This document shows, one piece after another, positions 17,026-26,333 of a DNA stretch of 64,000 nucleotides (positions are counted from its first letter, which is position 1; each line of letters begins with the position of its first letter). The DNA comes from Actinospineispora acaciae DSM 45401. Lineage in GTDB: Bacteria; Actinomycetota; Actinomycetes; Mycobacteriales; Pseudonocardiaceae. The notes under the pieces were generated by a model. It made no database searches and was not told the origin of the DNA. It saw only the letters and a program-made list of their open reading frames with translations. The position numbers and the translations under genes were made by a program. The DNA is taken from positions 1 through 64,000 of the forward strand of contig NZ_JIAI01000022.1 in the NCBI RefSeq assembly GCF_000620785.1, in the 5' to 3' direction.

Positions 17026-18689
17026 TCACGCGACGCGGGGCGCTGGTGCTCGCGGGGGTGGCGGCGCTGGGGCTGGCCGGCTGCGGTGGCGCGGCGCGCA
17101 CCCAGTTGCCGGGCGGCGCGGCCGGGCACAGCGACATCAACCCGCGCCCCCGCGACCAGGTGCGCGACGGCGGCGACCTGCGCTGGCCGATCGACGTCAT
17201 GCCCGACAACTTCAACTTCAACCAGTTCAGCGGCACCCAGGGCCAGACCCTCGAGATCGTCGAGGCGCTGCTGCCGGCGCCGTTCCGAGGCACCGAGGAC
17301 GGCGGTCTGGAGCTGAACACCGACTACCTGACCTCGGCGGTCCTGACGTCGACCTCGCCGCAGGTGGTCACGTACACGATCAACCCGCGCGCGACCTGGA
17401 GCGACGGCACCCCGCTGACCTGGCGTGACTTCGAGGCGCAGTGGAAGGCGCTGCGCGGCGCCGACCCGGCGTTCCAGGTGGCCGGCACCACCGGCTACGA
17501 GGACATGGCGTCGGTGGCCAGGGGCGCGGACGACAGGCAGGCGGTGGTGACCTACGCCCGCCCGTTCGCGGAGTGGCGCAACGACTTCCGGCCGCTCTAC
17601 CCGGCCTCGACGAACTCCGACCCCTCGGTGTTCAACACCGGCTGGGTGAACAAGATCCCGGTCACCGCCGGCCCGTTCACCGTGGCCTCGATCGACCTCG
17701 CGGCCAAGACCGTCACCCTGGAACGCAACCCCCGCTGGTGGGGCGCCCCCGCCAAGCTGGACCGGATCATCTTCAAGGTCGTCGAACGCGCCGCGCTGGC
17801 CGACGGCCTGGCCAACAACGAGATCGACTTCTACCGGATCGGCTCCAACGTCGACCTGTTCCGCCGCGCCCAGTCCACCCCGGGCGCGGCCGTCCGCCAG
17901 TCCCCCGGCCGCCGCTACAACCACATCACGTTCAACGGCTCGCCCGGCGCCATCCTCTCCGACGTGCGCCTGCGCCAGGCCATCGCCAAGGGCATCGACC
18001 GCGCCGCCATCACCAGGCGCCTGATCGGCCAGATCGCCCCGAACATGACCCCCGCCGGCAACCACGTCTACGCCTACGGCTCCAAGGACTACCGCGACAA
18101 CTCCGACATCCTCCCCTACGACCAGGCCGCCGCAAACCGCGAGCTGGACGCCCTGGGCTGGGCGCGCCAGGGCGCCGGCCGGGCCAGGAACGGCCAACCC
18201 CTGCGCCTGCGCCTTGTCGAGTCCACCCCCAACCCGATCAGCGAGCAGATCGACCGCACGGTCCTGGACCAGCTCGCCCAGATCGGCGTCACCGTCACCA
18301 TCGAGCCGGTCCCGCTCAACCAGATGGCCGCCGCCTACCGCCAGGGCAACTTCGACCTCGCCGGCTTCGCCTGGGAGAACACCTCCACCCCGTTCAGCAG
18401 CAGCCGAGGCATCTACACCGCCCCCACCGAGTCCGGCGCCATCAACCAGAACTACGGCCGCATCTACAACCCGGAGATCAGCGCCCTGTTCGACCAGGGC
18501 ATCCGCGAACTGGACGACACCAAACGCGCCGAGATCGGCAACCGCGCCGACCGCCTGATCTGGCAGGAGGTCCACCACCTCCCGCTCTACCCCGACAGCG
18601 GCGCCTACGCCGTCCGCTCCACCCTCGCCAACTTCGGCGCCCCCGGCTTCGCCGACATCGACTACATCAACGCCGGATTCGCCAAGTAG
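17022..18689 (+). CDS. Family-5 solute-binding lipoprotein, paralogue 3
   Basis: This 555-residue protein begins MITRRGALVLAGVAALGLAG with Cys next, so an RR pair precedes the hydrophobic core and lipobox LAGC. The twin arginine is followed by G-A-L and only loosely recalls a Tat signal. The core is DINPRPRDQVRDGGDLRWPI, NFNFNQFSGTQ, INPRATWSDGTPLTWRDFEA and NPRWWGAPAKLDRIIFKV. It is the last gene of the first operon segment; the next gene (HD hydrolase) converges on it 85 bp downstream. No clear intrinsic terminator is visible in that gap. Confidence 0.92.
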   Translation: MITRRGALVLAGVAALGLAGCGGAARTQLPGGAAGHSDINPRPRDQVRDGGDLRWPIDVMPDNFNFNQFSGTQGQTLEIVEALLPAPFRGTEDGGLELNTDYLTSAVLTSTSPQVVTYTINPRATWSDGTPLTWRDFEAQWKALRGADPAFQVAGTTGYEDMASVARGADDRQAVVTYARPFAEWRNDFRPLYPASTNSDPSVFNTGWVNKIPVTAGPFTVASIDLAAKTVTLERNPRWWGAPAKLDRIIFKVVERAALADGLANNEIDFYRIGSNVDLFRRAQSTPGAAVRQSPGRRYNHITFNGSPGAILSDVRLRQAIAKGIDRAAITRRLIGQIAPNMTPAGNHVYAYGSKDYRDNSDILPYDQAAANRELDALGWARQGAGRARNGQPLRLRLVESTPNPISEQIDRTVLDQLAQIGVTVTIEPVPLNQMAAAYRQGNFDLAGFAWENTSTPFSSSRGIYTAPTESGAINQNYGRIYNPEISALFDQGIRELDDTKRAEIGNRADRLIWQEVHHLPLYPDSGAYAVRSTLANFGAPGFADIDYINAGFAK

Positions 18690-18774
18690 CCGGCCAAGTC
18701 ACGGAGCCTGAGTTCCGTCGCGTCCTTGCGAGCCGGCCGCGGGAGCCGGTCGCGGGGGATCTCCGTCCACGACG

Positions 18775-19392
18775 TCACGGCACCTCACGCGGCTCGACCT
18801 GGGCGAGGTGAGCAAACGTTCGGTCCCACTCGTCGAACAGTTCCGCGAAGGCGGGCGTGGCGGCCGCGAGGGGCAGGAAGTGCTCGCGGGTCTCCAGGTA
18901 GTAGGCGCGCCGCTTGGCCGGGCGCGGGTGGGTGTCGAGCCGCTGCACGTTGCTGTAGCGGTCGGCGAGCTTGATCAGGCGCGCCGCCGGCGGGGCCGAG
19001 GCGAAGCGCTCCAGATAGCGAGCGCGCAACTGCTCGGACGCCTGCCCAGGCGCCGGTGCGGGCTTGGTGAGCCACCCGACCAACTCGGCCGTCGAGGCCC
19101 CAAAATTTACCTTCACCTGCTCGGCGGTGACCGGAGTGTCCTCCACGACGTCGTGCAGCAGCGCGGCCCGCAGCGAGTCCGGATCGACCAGCCGCCCGAC
19201 CTTGTACGCGATCTCCAGCACCTCGAGCAGGTGCCACACGTAGGGCTCCCCCGCTGGCCGAACCTGGTCAGCGTGCCAGGCGCCGGCGAACTCGTACGCC
19301 TCGCTCAATGCGACAACGGTGTCGGGCCGCAGCCGCGCGGAGAGGTCTCTCCGCGCCGCGGCCCAGTCCCGCCAGGCACCGAATACCTTCAC
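18775..19392 (-). CDS. HD-domain hydrolase of the RelA/SpoT (Mesh1-like) type
   Basis: This is a single-domain, 205-residue HD phosphohydrolase. YVWHLLEVLEI supplies the first metal histidine, ALLHDVVEDTPV the HDxxED motif, and LIKLADRYSNVQRL the last Asp with its N-V-Q helix. This pattern is that of ppGpp hydrolases (small alarmone hydrolases); no synthetase or TGS/ACT domain is present. It sits on the opposite strand inside the binding-protein cluster, convergent with paralogue 3 and divergent from paralogue 4. It may have been inserted into what was once one run. Alarmone or nucleotide hydrolysis is inferred from the motifs. Confidence 0.88.
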   Translation of the reverse strand: MKVFGAWRDWAAARRDLSARLRPDTVVALSEAYEFAGAWHADQVRPAGEPYVWHLLEVLEIAYKVGRLVDPDSLRAALLHDVVEDTPVTAEQVKVNFGASTAELVGWLTKPAPAPGQASEQLRARYLERFASAPPAARLIKLADRYSNVQRLDTHPRPAKRRAYYLETREHFLPLAAATPAFAELFDEWDRTFAHLAQVEPREVP

Positions 19393-19609
19393 TTGTCTTC
19401 CTCGTCGGGGCCGATCAGCTCAGGAGGCTACTCGCGGGCCGGCGAAAACACCCGGGTAGCCGGCACGCACCCACCAGAACCTGGAACCGGCATCCAGCCG
19501 CACCCACACGTCGACCACGCGAACACCGGATTCGTCATCTCTCCAACCCGCCACGCGGCTAAGATCCCGTGCCACGTTCCCCACCCGTATACGAGAGGCT
19601 TCGCGTCAC

Positions 19610-21274
19610 GTGACAGCTCGCCGGGTCCTCGCGATGGTCACAGTGGTCACCTTGATCACGGTGGCCGGATGCGGCGGGGGTGGTGCGGCGCTGCCGCCGT
19701 CCAGCCAGGAGGTCGGCCACACCGACATCAACCCTCAGCCGAGGGAGAACGTCCGCGACGGTGGCGACCTCAGGCTGCCCCTGGACGGCCTCCCGATCAA
19801 CTTCAACTACAACGAGGTGGACGGCACCGTCGCCGACGTCAGCAACATCGTGGGCGCGGTGGTGCCGTCCTGGTTCACCGGGACCGCGGACGGCGGCCTG
19901 GTGCCGAACCACGACTACCTGACGAAAGCGGAGATCACGTCCACGTCCCCGCAGGTGGTGACGTACACGATCAACCCGCGCGCGGTGTGGACCGACGGCT
20001 CGCCGATCACCTGGCGGGACTTCGAGGCGTACTGGCGCTCGCAGAACGGCACGAACCCGGCGTACCAGACCTCGGGCACCACCGGGTACCAGGACATCAC
20101 CTCGGTCGCCCTCGGCGTCGACGACCGCCAGGTGGTGATCACGTTCGGCCGGCCGTTCGCGGAGTGGCGCAACCTGTTCAACCCGTTCTACCCGGCGTCC
20201 GTGTCCGCCACCCCGGAGAGCTTCAACACGAGCCTGACCAAGGGCATCCCGGTCAGCGCCGGGCCGTTCGTGATCAGCTCGGTCGACCAGGGCGCCAAGA
20301 CCGTCACGCTCACCCGCAACCCGCGCTGGTGGGGCACCCCGGCGAAGCTGGACCGGATCATCTTCCGTCAGGTCGACGACTCCGCCCGGCCGGACGCGCT
20401 GGCCAACAACGAGCTGGACTACTTCGAGTTCGGCGCGGACGTCGACCAGCTGCGGCGGGCGCAGTCCAGCCCTGGTGTGGCCATCCGCAACGCGCCGTCG
20501 CGCTACTACACGCACGTCACGTTCAACGGCGCGCCCGGCGCCGTGCTCGCCGACCTGGACATGCGGCGGGCCATCGCGCAGGGCATCGACAGGCAGGCCA
20601 TCGCGCGGCGCATGCTCGGCCAGGTCGTCCCGGACGCCCGCCCCAGCGGCAACCACATCTACGTGCCGGGCGGCAAGGACTACCGGGACAACGCGGGCGG
20701 CCTGGCCTTCGACCCGGCGGCCGCGAACCAGGCGCTGGACCGGCTGGGCTGGGTCCGGCAGGGCCAGGGGCGGGTCAAGGACGGACGGCAGCTCAGCCTG
20801 CGGCTGGTCTACGGGCAGATCGCCACGAACGAGGACGTCGCCAAGACGTTGCAGAACCAGCTCGGCCAGATCGGCGTCACGCTGGTGCTGCTGCCGCAGG
20901 CCATCGCCGAGCTGTTCCCGAACATCACCCGGGGGAACTTCGACCTGGCGCTGTTCGCCTGGGGCGGCACCGCGAGCCCGCTGAGCAGCTCGGTGGAGAT
21001 CTACGGTAGCCCGATCGGGAACGTGGTCAGGGAGAACTACGGTCGGATCGCCAGCCCGGAGATCGACGCACTGTTCGCCCGTGGCATCGCCGAGCTGGAC
21101 GACGCCAAGCGGGCCGCCATCGGCAACGAGGTCGACCAGAAGATCTGGCAGGAGGTGCACAGCGTGGTGCTCTACGCCCGGCCGGGGGCCGTCGCGGTCC
21201 GGTCCAACCTGGCCAACTTCGGCGCCTCCGGGTTCGCCGACCCGGACTACATCAACGCGGGGTTCGTGAAGTGA
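19610..21274 (+). CDS. Family-5 solute-binding lipoprotein, paralogue 4
   Basis: This 554-residue protein from GTG 19610 heads the second run of binding proteins. The lipobox is VAGC followed by GGGG. The opening HTDINPQPRENVRDGGDLRL is nearly that of paralogue 2. The rest has NFNYNEVDGTV, INPRAVWTDGSPITWRDFEA, NPRWWGTPAKLDRIIFRQVD and ANNELDYFEFGADVDQL. The 217 bp upstream, between it and the divergent HD gene, should hold its promoter, but I could not pick out convincing -10 and -35 boxes. It ends with a GTGA overlap into paralogue 5. Confidence 0.92.
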   Translation: MTARRVLAMVTVVTLITVAGCGGGGAALPPSSQEVGHTDINPQPRENVRDGGDLRLPLDGLPINFNYNEVDGTVADVSNIVGAVVPSWFTGTADGGLVPNHDYLTKAEITSTSPQVVTYTINPRAVWTDGSPITWRDFEAYWRSQNGTNPAYQTSGTTGYQDITSVALGVDDRQVVITFGRPFAEWRNLFNPFYPASVSATPESFNTSLTKGIPVSAGPFVISSVDQGAKTVTLTRNPRWWGTPAKLDRIIFRQVDDSARPDALANNELDYFEFGADVDQLRRAQSSPGVAIRNAPSRYYTHVTFNGAPGAVLADLDMRRAIAQGIDRQAIARRMLGQVVPDARPSGNHIYVPGGKDYRDNAGGLAFDPAAANQALDRLGWVRQGQGRVKDGRQLSLRLVYGQIATNEDVAKTLQNQLGQIGVTLVLLPQAIAELFPNITRGNFDLALFAWGGTASPLSSSVEIYGSPIGNVVRENYGRIASPEIDALFARGIAELDDAKRAAIGNEVDQKIWQEVHSVVLYARPGAVAVRSNLANFGASGFADPDYINAGFVK

Positions 21275-22947
21275 ACGCGGTGCGCCTCGCCGCCGTGCTC
21301 GCCTCGGCGGCCCTGCTGACCGGTTGCTCGCTGCTGCCCGGGGCCGACGACGAGCCGGCCCGGCCGGTGCTCAACGCCGGGCGCGCCGACCTCAACGCGA
21401 AGGACCCGTCCGGCCTGAAGGACGGCGGTGAGCTGCGCTGGCCGATCGAGGGCGTGCCGCCGACGTTCAACATCTACCAGACCAACGGCCCGTCCGACGA
21501 CAACCGGGCGATCGTGGACGCCATGATGCCGCGCGCGTTCCGGAGCACGCCGAACGGCTCGCTGCTGCCGGACCGCAACTACCTGGTGTCCGCCGGCCTG
21601 CTCCCGACCGCCGCGCCGCAGACCGTGGTCTACACGATCCAGCCGAACGCGAGCTGGAACGACGGCGCGCCGATCACCTGGCGCGACTTCGAGTCCCAGT
21701 GGAAGGCGCTGACCGGCTCCAACCCCGCGTTCCAGTCCACCATCCCGGAGGGCTACGACGAGATCGCCGGCGTGACCAGGGGCGTCGACGACAAGCACGC
21801 CGTGGTGACCTTCAAGGGCGACTACGGCGAATGGCAGTCGCTGTTCAGCCCGCTCTACCCGGCGTCGACCACCGGCAACCCGGTGCTGTTCAACACCGGC
21901 TGGCTGCGCAAGGCGCCGGCGACCGCGGGCCCGTTCAAGCTGCAGTCCGTGGACCCGGTCACCGGCGTCACCACGCTGGTCCGCGACGAGGCGTGGTGGG
22001 GCCCGCGGGCCAAGCTCGACCGGATCGTCTTCAAGCCCTACCTGCCGGCCAAGCTCGCCGACGGCCTGCTCGGCAACGACATCGACTTCTACCAGATCGG
22101 CGAGAACGTGGACCTGGTCCGGCGCGCCCGCACCATGCCGGACGTGGTCGTGCGCCAGTCGGTGGACCGCGACTACGACGAGCTGCTGATCAACGGCGGC
22201 CCCGGCGCGGCCCTCGCCGACCTGCGGCTGCGGCAGGCGATCGCGGAGGGCATCGACCGCACCGCGGTGGCCAGGCAGGTGGTCGGCGAGATCGCGCCGG
22301 CGATCCGCCAGCACGGCAACCACCTCTACGCGTTCGGGTCGTCCAGCTACCGGGACAACTCGGGCGTGGTGCCCTACGACCAGGCGCGCGCCGGCCAGGA
22401 CCTGGACGCGCTGGGCTGGACGTTGAGGGGCGACCGGCGGGTCAACGCCAGGGGCACGGCGCTGGCGTTGCGGCTGGTCGTGGAGGCCGGCAACCCGGCC
22501 AGCGAGGCGGTCGGCGCGGCGGTGCGCGACCAGCTGGCCAAGATCGGCGTCACGGTGACCGTGCAGCCGATGGCCGGCCCGGAGAAGAGCCTGGCGACGC
22601 GGGCCGGGAACTTCGACCTGATCCACGTGCGGTCCCGGCACTCCGCGTCGCCGCTGCGCAGCTCGATCGGCCGCTACTACCAGCCCAGCGGGCAGGACGT
22701 CGCGCAGAACTACGGGCGGATCTTCAACCCGACGATCGCCGACCAGATCGCCGAGGACATGGGCAAGACCGACGACATCGAGCGGGCGGCCGCCGGCGAC
22801 GGCGTCGACCAGGTGATCTGGACGGTCGTGCACAGCCTGCCGCTCTATCCCGACCCCGGCGCGTACGCGGTGCGCTCCACGCTGGCCAACTTCGGCGCGC
22901 CCGGGCTGTCCGACCTCGACTACACGGCCGTGGGGTTCACGAAATGA
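21271..22947 (+). CDS. Family-5 solute-binding lipoprotein, paralogue 5 (most divergent)
   Basis: This 558-residue lipoprotein has lipobox LLTGC followed by SLLPGADDEPARP. It is the outlier of the set. The opening is ADLNAKDPSGLKDGGELRWP and the usual N-x-N-x-N motif becomes PTFNIYQTNGPSDDN. INPRATWSD becomes IQPNASWNDGAPITWRDFES, and the terminal consensus is altered (AEDMGKTDDIERAAAGDGVD instead of ELDDxKRAxIGN). GTG 21271 overlaps the previous stop. The fold is plainly conserved, so altered ligand preference is the simplest reading. Confidence 0.92.
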   Translation: MNAVRLAAVLASAALLTGCSLLPGADDEPARPVLNAGRADLNAKDPSGLKDGGELRWPIEGVPPTFNIYQTNGPSDDNRAIVDAMMPRAFRSTPNGSLLPDRNYLVSAGLLPTAAPQTVVYTIQPNASWNDGAPITWRDFESQWKALTGSNPAFQSTIPEGYDEIAGVTRGVDDKHAVVTFKGDYGEWQSLFSPLYPASTTGNPVLFNTGWLRKAPATAGPFKLQSVDPVTGVTTLVRDEAWWGPRAKLDRIVFKPYLPAKLADGLLGNDIDFYQIGENVDLVRRARTMPDVVVRQSVDRDYDELLINGGPGAALADLRLRQAIAEGIDRTAVARQVVGEIAPAIRQHGNHLYAFGSSSYRDNSGVVPYDQARAGQDLDALGWTLRGDRRVNARGTALALRLVVEAGNPASEAVGAAVRDQLAKIGVTVTVQPMAGPEKSLATRAGNFDLIHVRSRHSASPLRSSIGRYYQPSGQDVAQNYGRIFNPTIADQIAEDMGKTDDIERAAAGDGVDQVIWTVVHSLPLYPDPGAYAVRSTLANFGAPGLSDLDYTAVGFTK

Positions 22948-24617
22948 CGAGCGTCCGCACCGCCATCGCCCTGCTGACCGCGGCCGCCGCCGTGGCGCTG
23001 GCCGGCTGCGGCGGCGGGGGCGGCGGCCGGTTGCAGGAGCCCGCGCACGGCACCCAGGACATCAACCCGCACCCCGCCCAGGCCCTGCGCGACGGCGGTG
23101 ACCTGCGCATACCGCTGGACAACCTGCCGACCAACTACAACTACAACCACACCGACGGGCACGAGGAACAGACCCACCGGGTGATGGCGGCGCTGATGCC
23201 GCGCGCGTTCGACGACGCCCCCGACGGCGGGCTGAAGCTGAACACCGACTTCGTGACCGCCGCCGAGCTGACCTCCGCCTCGCCGCAGGTGATCCACTAC
23301 CACATCAACGACCGCGCGGAGTGGTCCAACGGCCGGCCGGTCACCTGGGAGGACTTCGCCGAGCAGGCGCGCGCGAACAACGGCTCCGACCCGAGGTACC
23401 TGCTCGGCGACAAGAACGGCTACCAGGACATCGCCAAGGTCGAGCGCGGCGCCACCGACAAGGACGCGATCGTCACCTTCGCCAGGACGTACTCGGAGTG
23501 GCAGAACCTGTTCTACGGGCTCTACCCGAAGGAGACGAACGCCGACCCGACCGTGTTCAACACCGGCTGGCTGGCCCGCCCGCTGGAGACCGCCGGGCCG
23601 TTCCGTGTAGGCCAGGTCGACCAGACCGCGAAGACGATCACGCTGGTGCGCAACGAGCGCTGGTGGGGCGAGCGGCCCCGGCTGGACCGGGTGATCTTCA
23701 CCGTCACCGAGCGGGCCGCGCTGGCCGACCGGCTGGCCAACAACGAGATCGACCTCTACGAGATCGGCTCCAGCGTGGACCTGTTCCAGCGCGCCCGGAC
23801 CATCCCCGGCGTGCGGATCCGGCAGGCCGCCCCCAAGGCGTTCGGGCACATCAGCTTCAACGGCGCGCCCGGCGCCATCCTCTCCGACCTCAGGGTGCGC
23901 CGGGCGGTGGCCCAGGGCCTCGACGCGAAGGCCATGGCCCAGCGGCTGATCGGACCGATCGTGCCGACGGTCCAGCAGATGGGCAACCACATCTACCCGG
24001 TCGGATCCGCCGCCTACCGGGACCACTCCGACCTGCTGCGCCACGACCCGGCGGCGGCCAACCAGGCGCTGGACGCCGCCGGCTGGGCGCGGCAGGGGCC
24101 CGTGCGGGTCAAGGACGGCCGCCCGCTGCGGCTGCGCATCGTCGTCCCCGCCGGCAACCCGATCTCCGACGCGATCGCCAAGACCGCGCTGGGCCAGCTC
24201 GCCGAGATCGGCGTGCAGCTCGTGCTGGAGGCGGTGCCGCCGAACCAGTTCTTCAGCGACTACGTCAGCCGGGGCAACTTCGACCTGGCCCCCTACCAGT
24301 TCGTCGGCTCGTCGGCGCCGTTCTCGAACAGCTTCAACGCCTTCCAGGAGCCGACCGGCAACGACCTCGGCATCAACTTCGGCCGCATCTACGACCCCCG
24401 CATCACCGAGCTGTACCGGCGGGGCTTCGCCGAGCTGGACGACGCCAAGCGGATCGAGATCGGCAACGAGATCGACAAGCTGATCTGGGAAGAGGTGCAC
24501 GACGTCCCGGTCTACCCGCAGACCGGCGCCTTCGCCGTCCGCGAGAACCTGGCCAACTTCGGCGCCAAAGGGCTGGGGGACTACGACTATGTGCACGCCG
24601 GCTTCGTCAACCCGTGA
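22944..24617 (+). CDS. Family-5 solute-binding lipoprotein, paralogue 6
   Basis: This 557-residue protein from ATG 22944 (ATGA overlap) has lipobox LAGC and a GGGGGG tether. It opens the second subfamily. Markers shared with paralogues 7 and 8 but not 1-5 are NYNYNHTDGHEEQTH, the WSNGRPVTWEDFAEQ motif with ARANNGSDP, and FYGLYPKETNADP. The stop codon TGA (24615-24617) lies inside the left arm of a 46-nt palindrome, so that element has remodelled its 3' end. Confidence 0.92.
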   Translation: MTSVRTAIALLTAAAAVALAGCGGGGGGRLQEPAHGTQDINPHPAQALRDGGDLRIPLDNLPTNYNYNHTDGHEEQTHRVMAALMPRAFDDAPDGGLKLNTDFVTAAELTSASPQVIHYHINDRAEWSNGRPVTWEDFAEQARANNGSDPRYLLGDKNGYQDIAKVERGATDKDAIVTFARTYSEWQNLFYGLYPKETNADPTVFNTGWLARPLETAGPFRVGQVDQTAKTITLVRNERWWGERPRLDRVIFTVTERAALADRLANNEIDLYEIGSSVDLFQRARTIPGVRIRQAAPKAFGHISFNGAPGAILSDLRVRRAVAQGLDAKAMAQRLIGPIVPTVQQMGNHIYPVGSAAYRDHSDLLRHDPAAANQALDAAGWARQGPVRVKDGRPLRLRIVVPAGNPISDAIAKTALGQLAEIGVQLVLEAVPPNQFFSDYVSRGNFDLAPYQFVGSSAPFSNSFNAFQEPTGNDLGINFGRIYDPRITELYRRGFAELDDAKRIEIGNEIDKLIWEEVHDVPVYPQTGAFAVRENLANFGAKGLGDYDYVHAGFVNP

Positions 24618-24656
24618 GTGGTTAGCGTTGCTATGACAACGCTAACCACTCACGGG
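24611..24656. repeat. CTATGA-loop palindrome, copy 1 (between paralogues 6 and 7)
   Basis: Perfect 20-nt arms (24611-24630 and 24637-24656) begin CCCGTGAGTGGTTAG and surround the 6-nt loop CTATGA. An identical 46-nt copy lies at 38106-38151 and variants at 63254-63297 and 43060-43102. The left arm supplies the stop codon of paralogue 6. The loop contains an ATG (24633) in frame with paralogue 7. It could act as a partial terminator or mRNA-processing structure inside the operon. Confidence 0.9.
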
Positions 24657-24662
24657 TTGCGG

Positions 24663-26333
24663 ATGCTCGCTTGTGCGGTGGCCGGTGCGCTGGTGCTTGC
24701 GGGGTGCGGCGGCGGGCAAGGAGGCGGGACCGGCGACCCGTCGGGGTACGGGTCGCAGGACGTCAACCCGCGTGATCCGGACTCCCTGCGCGACGGCGGC
24801 ACCCTGCGGCTGCCGTTGAACGACCTGCCGGTGAACTACAACTACAACCACGTCGACGGGCACGGTGAGTGGGCCAGGGATGTCCTGTGGGCGCTGATGC
24901 CCCGGGCGTTCGACCAGTCCAAGGACGGCGACCCCGTGCTGAACGCGGACCTGCTCACCGACGCCGGGCTGGTGTCGACCCTCCCGCAGGTGATCCGTTA
25001 CCGCATCAACGACCGCGCGGTGTGGTCCAACGGGCGGCCGATCACCTGGGAGGACTTCGCCGCGCAGGTCAGGGCCAACAACGGGTCCGACCCGGCGTTC
25101 CGCTTCGTGGACAAGACGGGCTACGCCGACATCGAGAGGGTGGAACGCGGCGGGACCGACAAGGAGGTCCTGGTGACCTTGCGCAGGCCGTTCGCGGAGT
25201 GGCAGGGCCGGCTGTTCTACGGGCTGTACCCGAAGGAGATGAACGGCGACCCGGCCGAGTTCAACGGCTGGCACACCGAGCCGAAGATCACCGCCGGCCC
25301 GTTCCGGGTGGAGAAGATCGACACGACCGCGCGGTCCATCGCGCTGGTGCGCAACGAGCGCTGGTGGGGCAGGCCGCCCCGGCTGGACCGCATCACCTGG
25401 ACGGCCGGCGACAGGGCATGGCCCGATCGGCTGGCCGACAACGAGATCGACGCCTACGAGATCGATGCCAACGTTGACCTGCTCGACCGGGCGAGGGCCA
25501 TTCCGGGGGTGAAGATCCGTCGGGCCGCCACCGGCCAACGCACCCACATCACGTTCAACGGCGCTCCCGGCCGGCCGCTGGCCGACCCCGCGTTACGTCG
25601 CGCCGTCGCCAAGGCCATCGACAGGGAGGCCATCGCCCAGCGGGTGATCGGACCGATCGTGGGCTGGGCGAAACCGCTGGGCAACCACATCTACCCGATC
25701 GGCTCGAAGGGATACCGGGACAACGCGGGCGCCGCCCCAACGACCACTTTCGACCCGGAGAGCGCCAACCGGGAGCTCGACGCCCTGGGGTGGGTTCGAC
25801 AAGGCTCCGGCACCGGCTCGATCCGAGCCCGAGGTGGCCAGCCGCTGCGGCTGAACCTCGTCATCTTCCGCGACGACCTGGAGTACGAGCAGATAGCCAA
25901 GGAGATCGCGGTCCAGCTCGTCGAGGTCGGCGTCGAGGTGGTGATCGAGCCGGTTCCGTCCGCGCGGTTCTACCCCGACTTCGTTCACGCCGGCAACTTC
26001 GACCTGACGGCCTTCGGATGGGTTCTCACCGGGCCGCCGTTCAGCGACTCGGTCTCGATCTACCAGGAGCCGAAGGGCGGCGATGTCGGCCTCAACTACG
26101 GCCGCATCCACGACCCGGTGATCAGCGAGAAGTTCGCCGAGGGAACCGCCGAGCTGGACAACTCGAAGCGGATCGAGATCGGCAACGAGATCGACAGGCT
26201 GGTCTGGGACGAGGTTCATCACCTGCCGCTCTACGCGGAGCCCGGGGCGTACGCCGTGCGCGAGAACCTGGCCAACTACGGCGCCAGGGGCCTCGCCGAC
26301 TGGGACTACACGAAGGTCGGGTTTAACCCATGA
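24663..26333 (+). CDS. Family-5 solute-binding lipoprotein, paralogue 7
   Basis: ATG 24663 gives 556 residues and a signal peptide (MLACAVAGALVLAGC) aligned with that of paralogue 8 (LLACAVAGALLLTSC). Upstream in-frame starts are TTG 24657, ATG 24633 in the palindrome loop and GTG 24618; these would add an odd MTTLTTHG-type leader. It belongs to subfamily two (NYNYNHVDGHGEW, VWSNGRPITWEDFAAQ, ARANNGSDP-like region). There is an insertion near residue 350 (GAAPTTTFDPESAN) and another (QGSGTGSIRARGGQ). It ends in an ATGA overlap into paralogue 8. Confidence 0.9.
   Translation: MLACAVAGALVLAGCGGGQGGGTGDPSGYGSQDVNPRDPDSLRDGGTLRLPLNDLPVNYNYNHVDGHGEWARDVLWALMPRAFDQSKDGDPVLNADLLTDAGLVSTLPQVIRYRINDRAVWSNGRPITWEDFAAQVRANNGSDPAFRFVDKTGYADIERVERGGTDKEVLVTLRRPFAEWQGRLFYGLYPKEMNGDPAEFNGWHTEPKITAGPFRVEKIDTTARSIALVRNERWWGRPPRLDRITWTAGDRAWPDRLADNEIDAYEIDANVDLLDRARAIPGVKIRRAATGQRTHITFNGAPGRPLADPALRRAVAKAIDREAIAQRVIGPIVGWAKPLGNHIYPIGSKGYRDNAGAAPTTTFDPESANRELDALGWVRQGSGTGSIRARGGQPLRLNLVIFRDDLEYEQIAKEIAVQLVEVGVEVVIEPVPSARFYPDFVHAGNFDLTAFGWVLTGPPFSDSVSIYQEPKGGDVGLNYGRIHDPVISEKFAEGTAELDNSKRIEIGNEIDRLVWDEVHHLPLYAEPGAYAVRENLANYGARGLADWDYTKVGFNP

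Noticed and set aside
19605..19612. TCACGTGA palindrome at the start of paralogue 4 (also at 31017)
   Set aside because: An 8-bp palindrome occurring twice, once at a start codon, is expected by chance in this composition.
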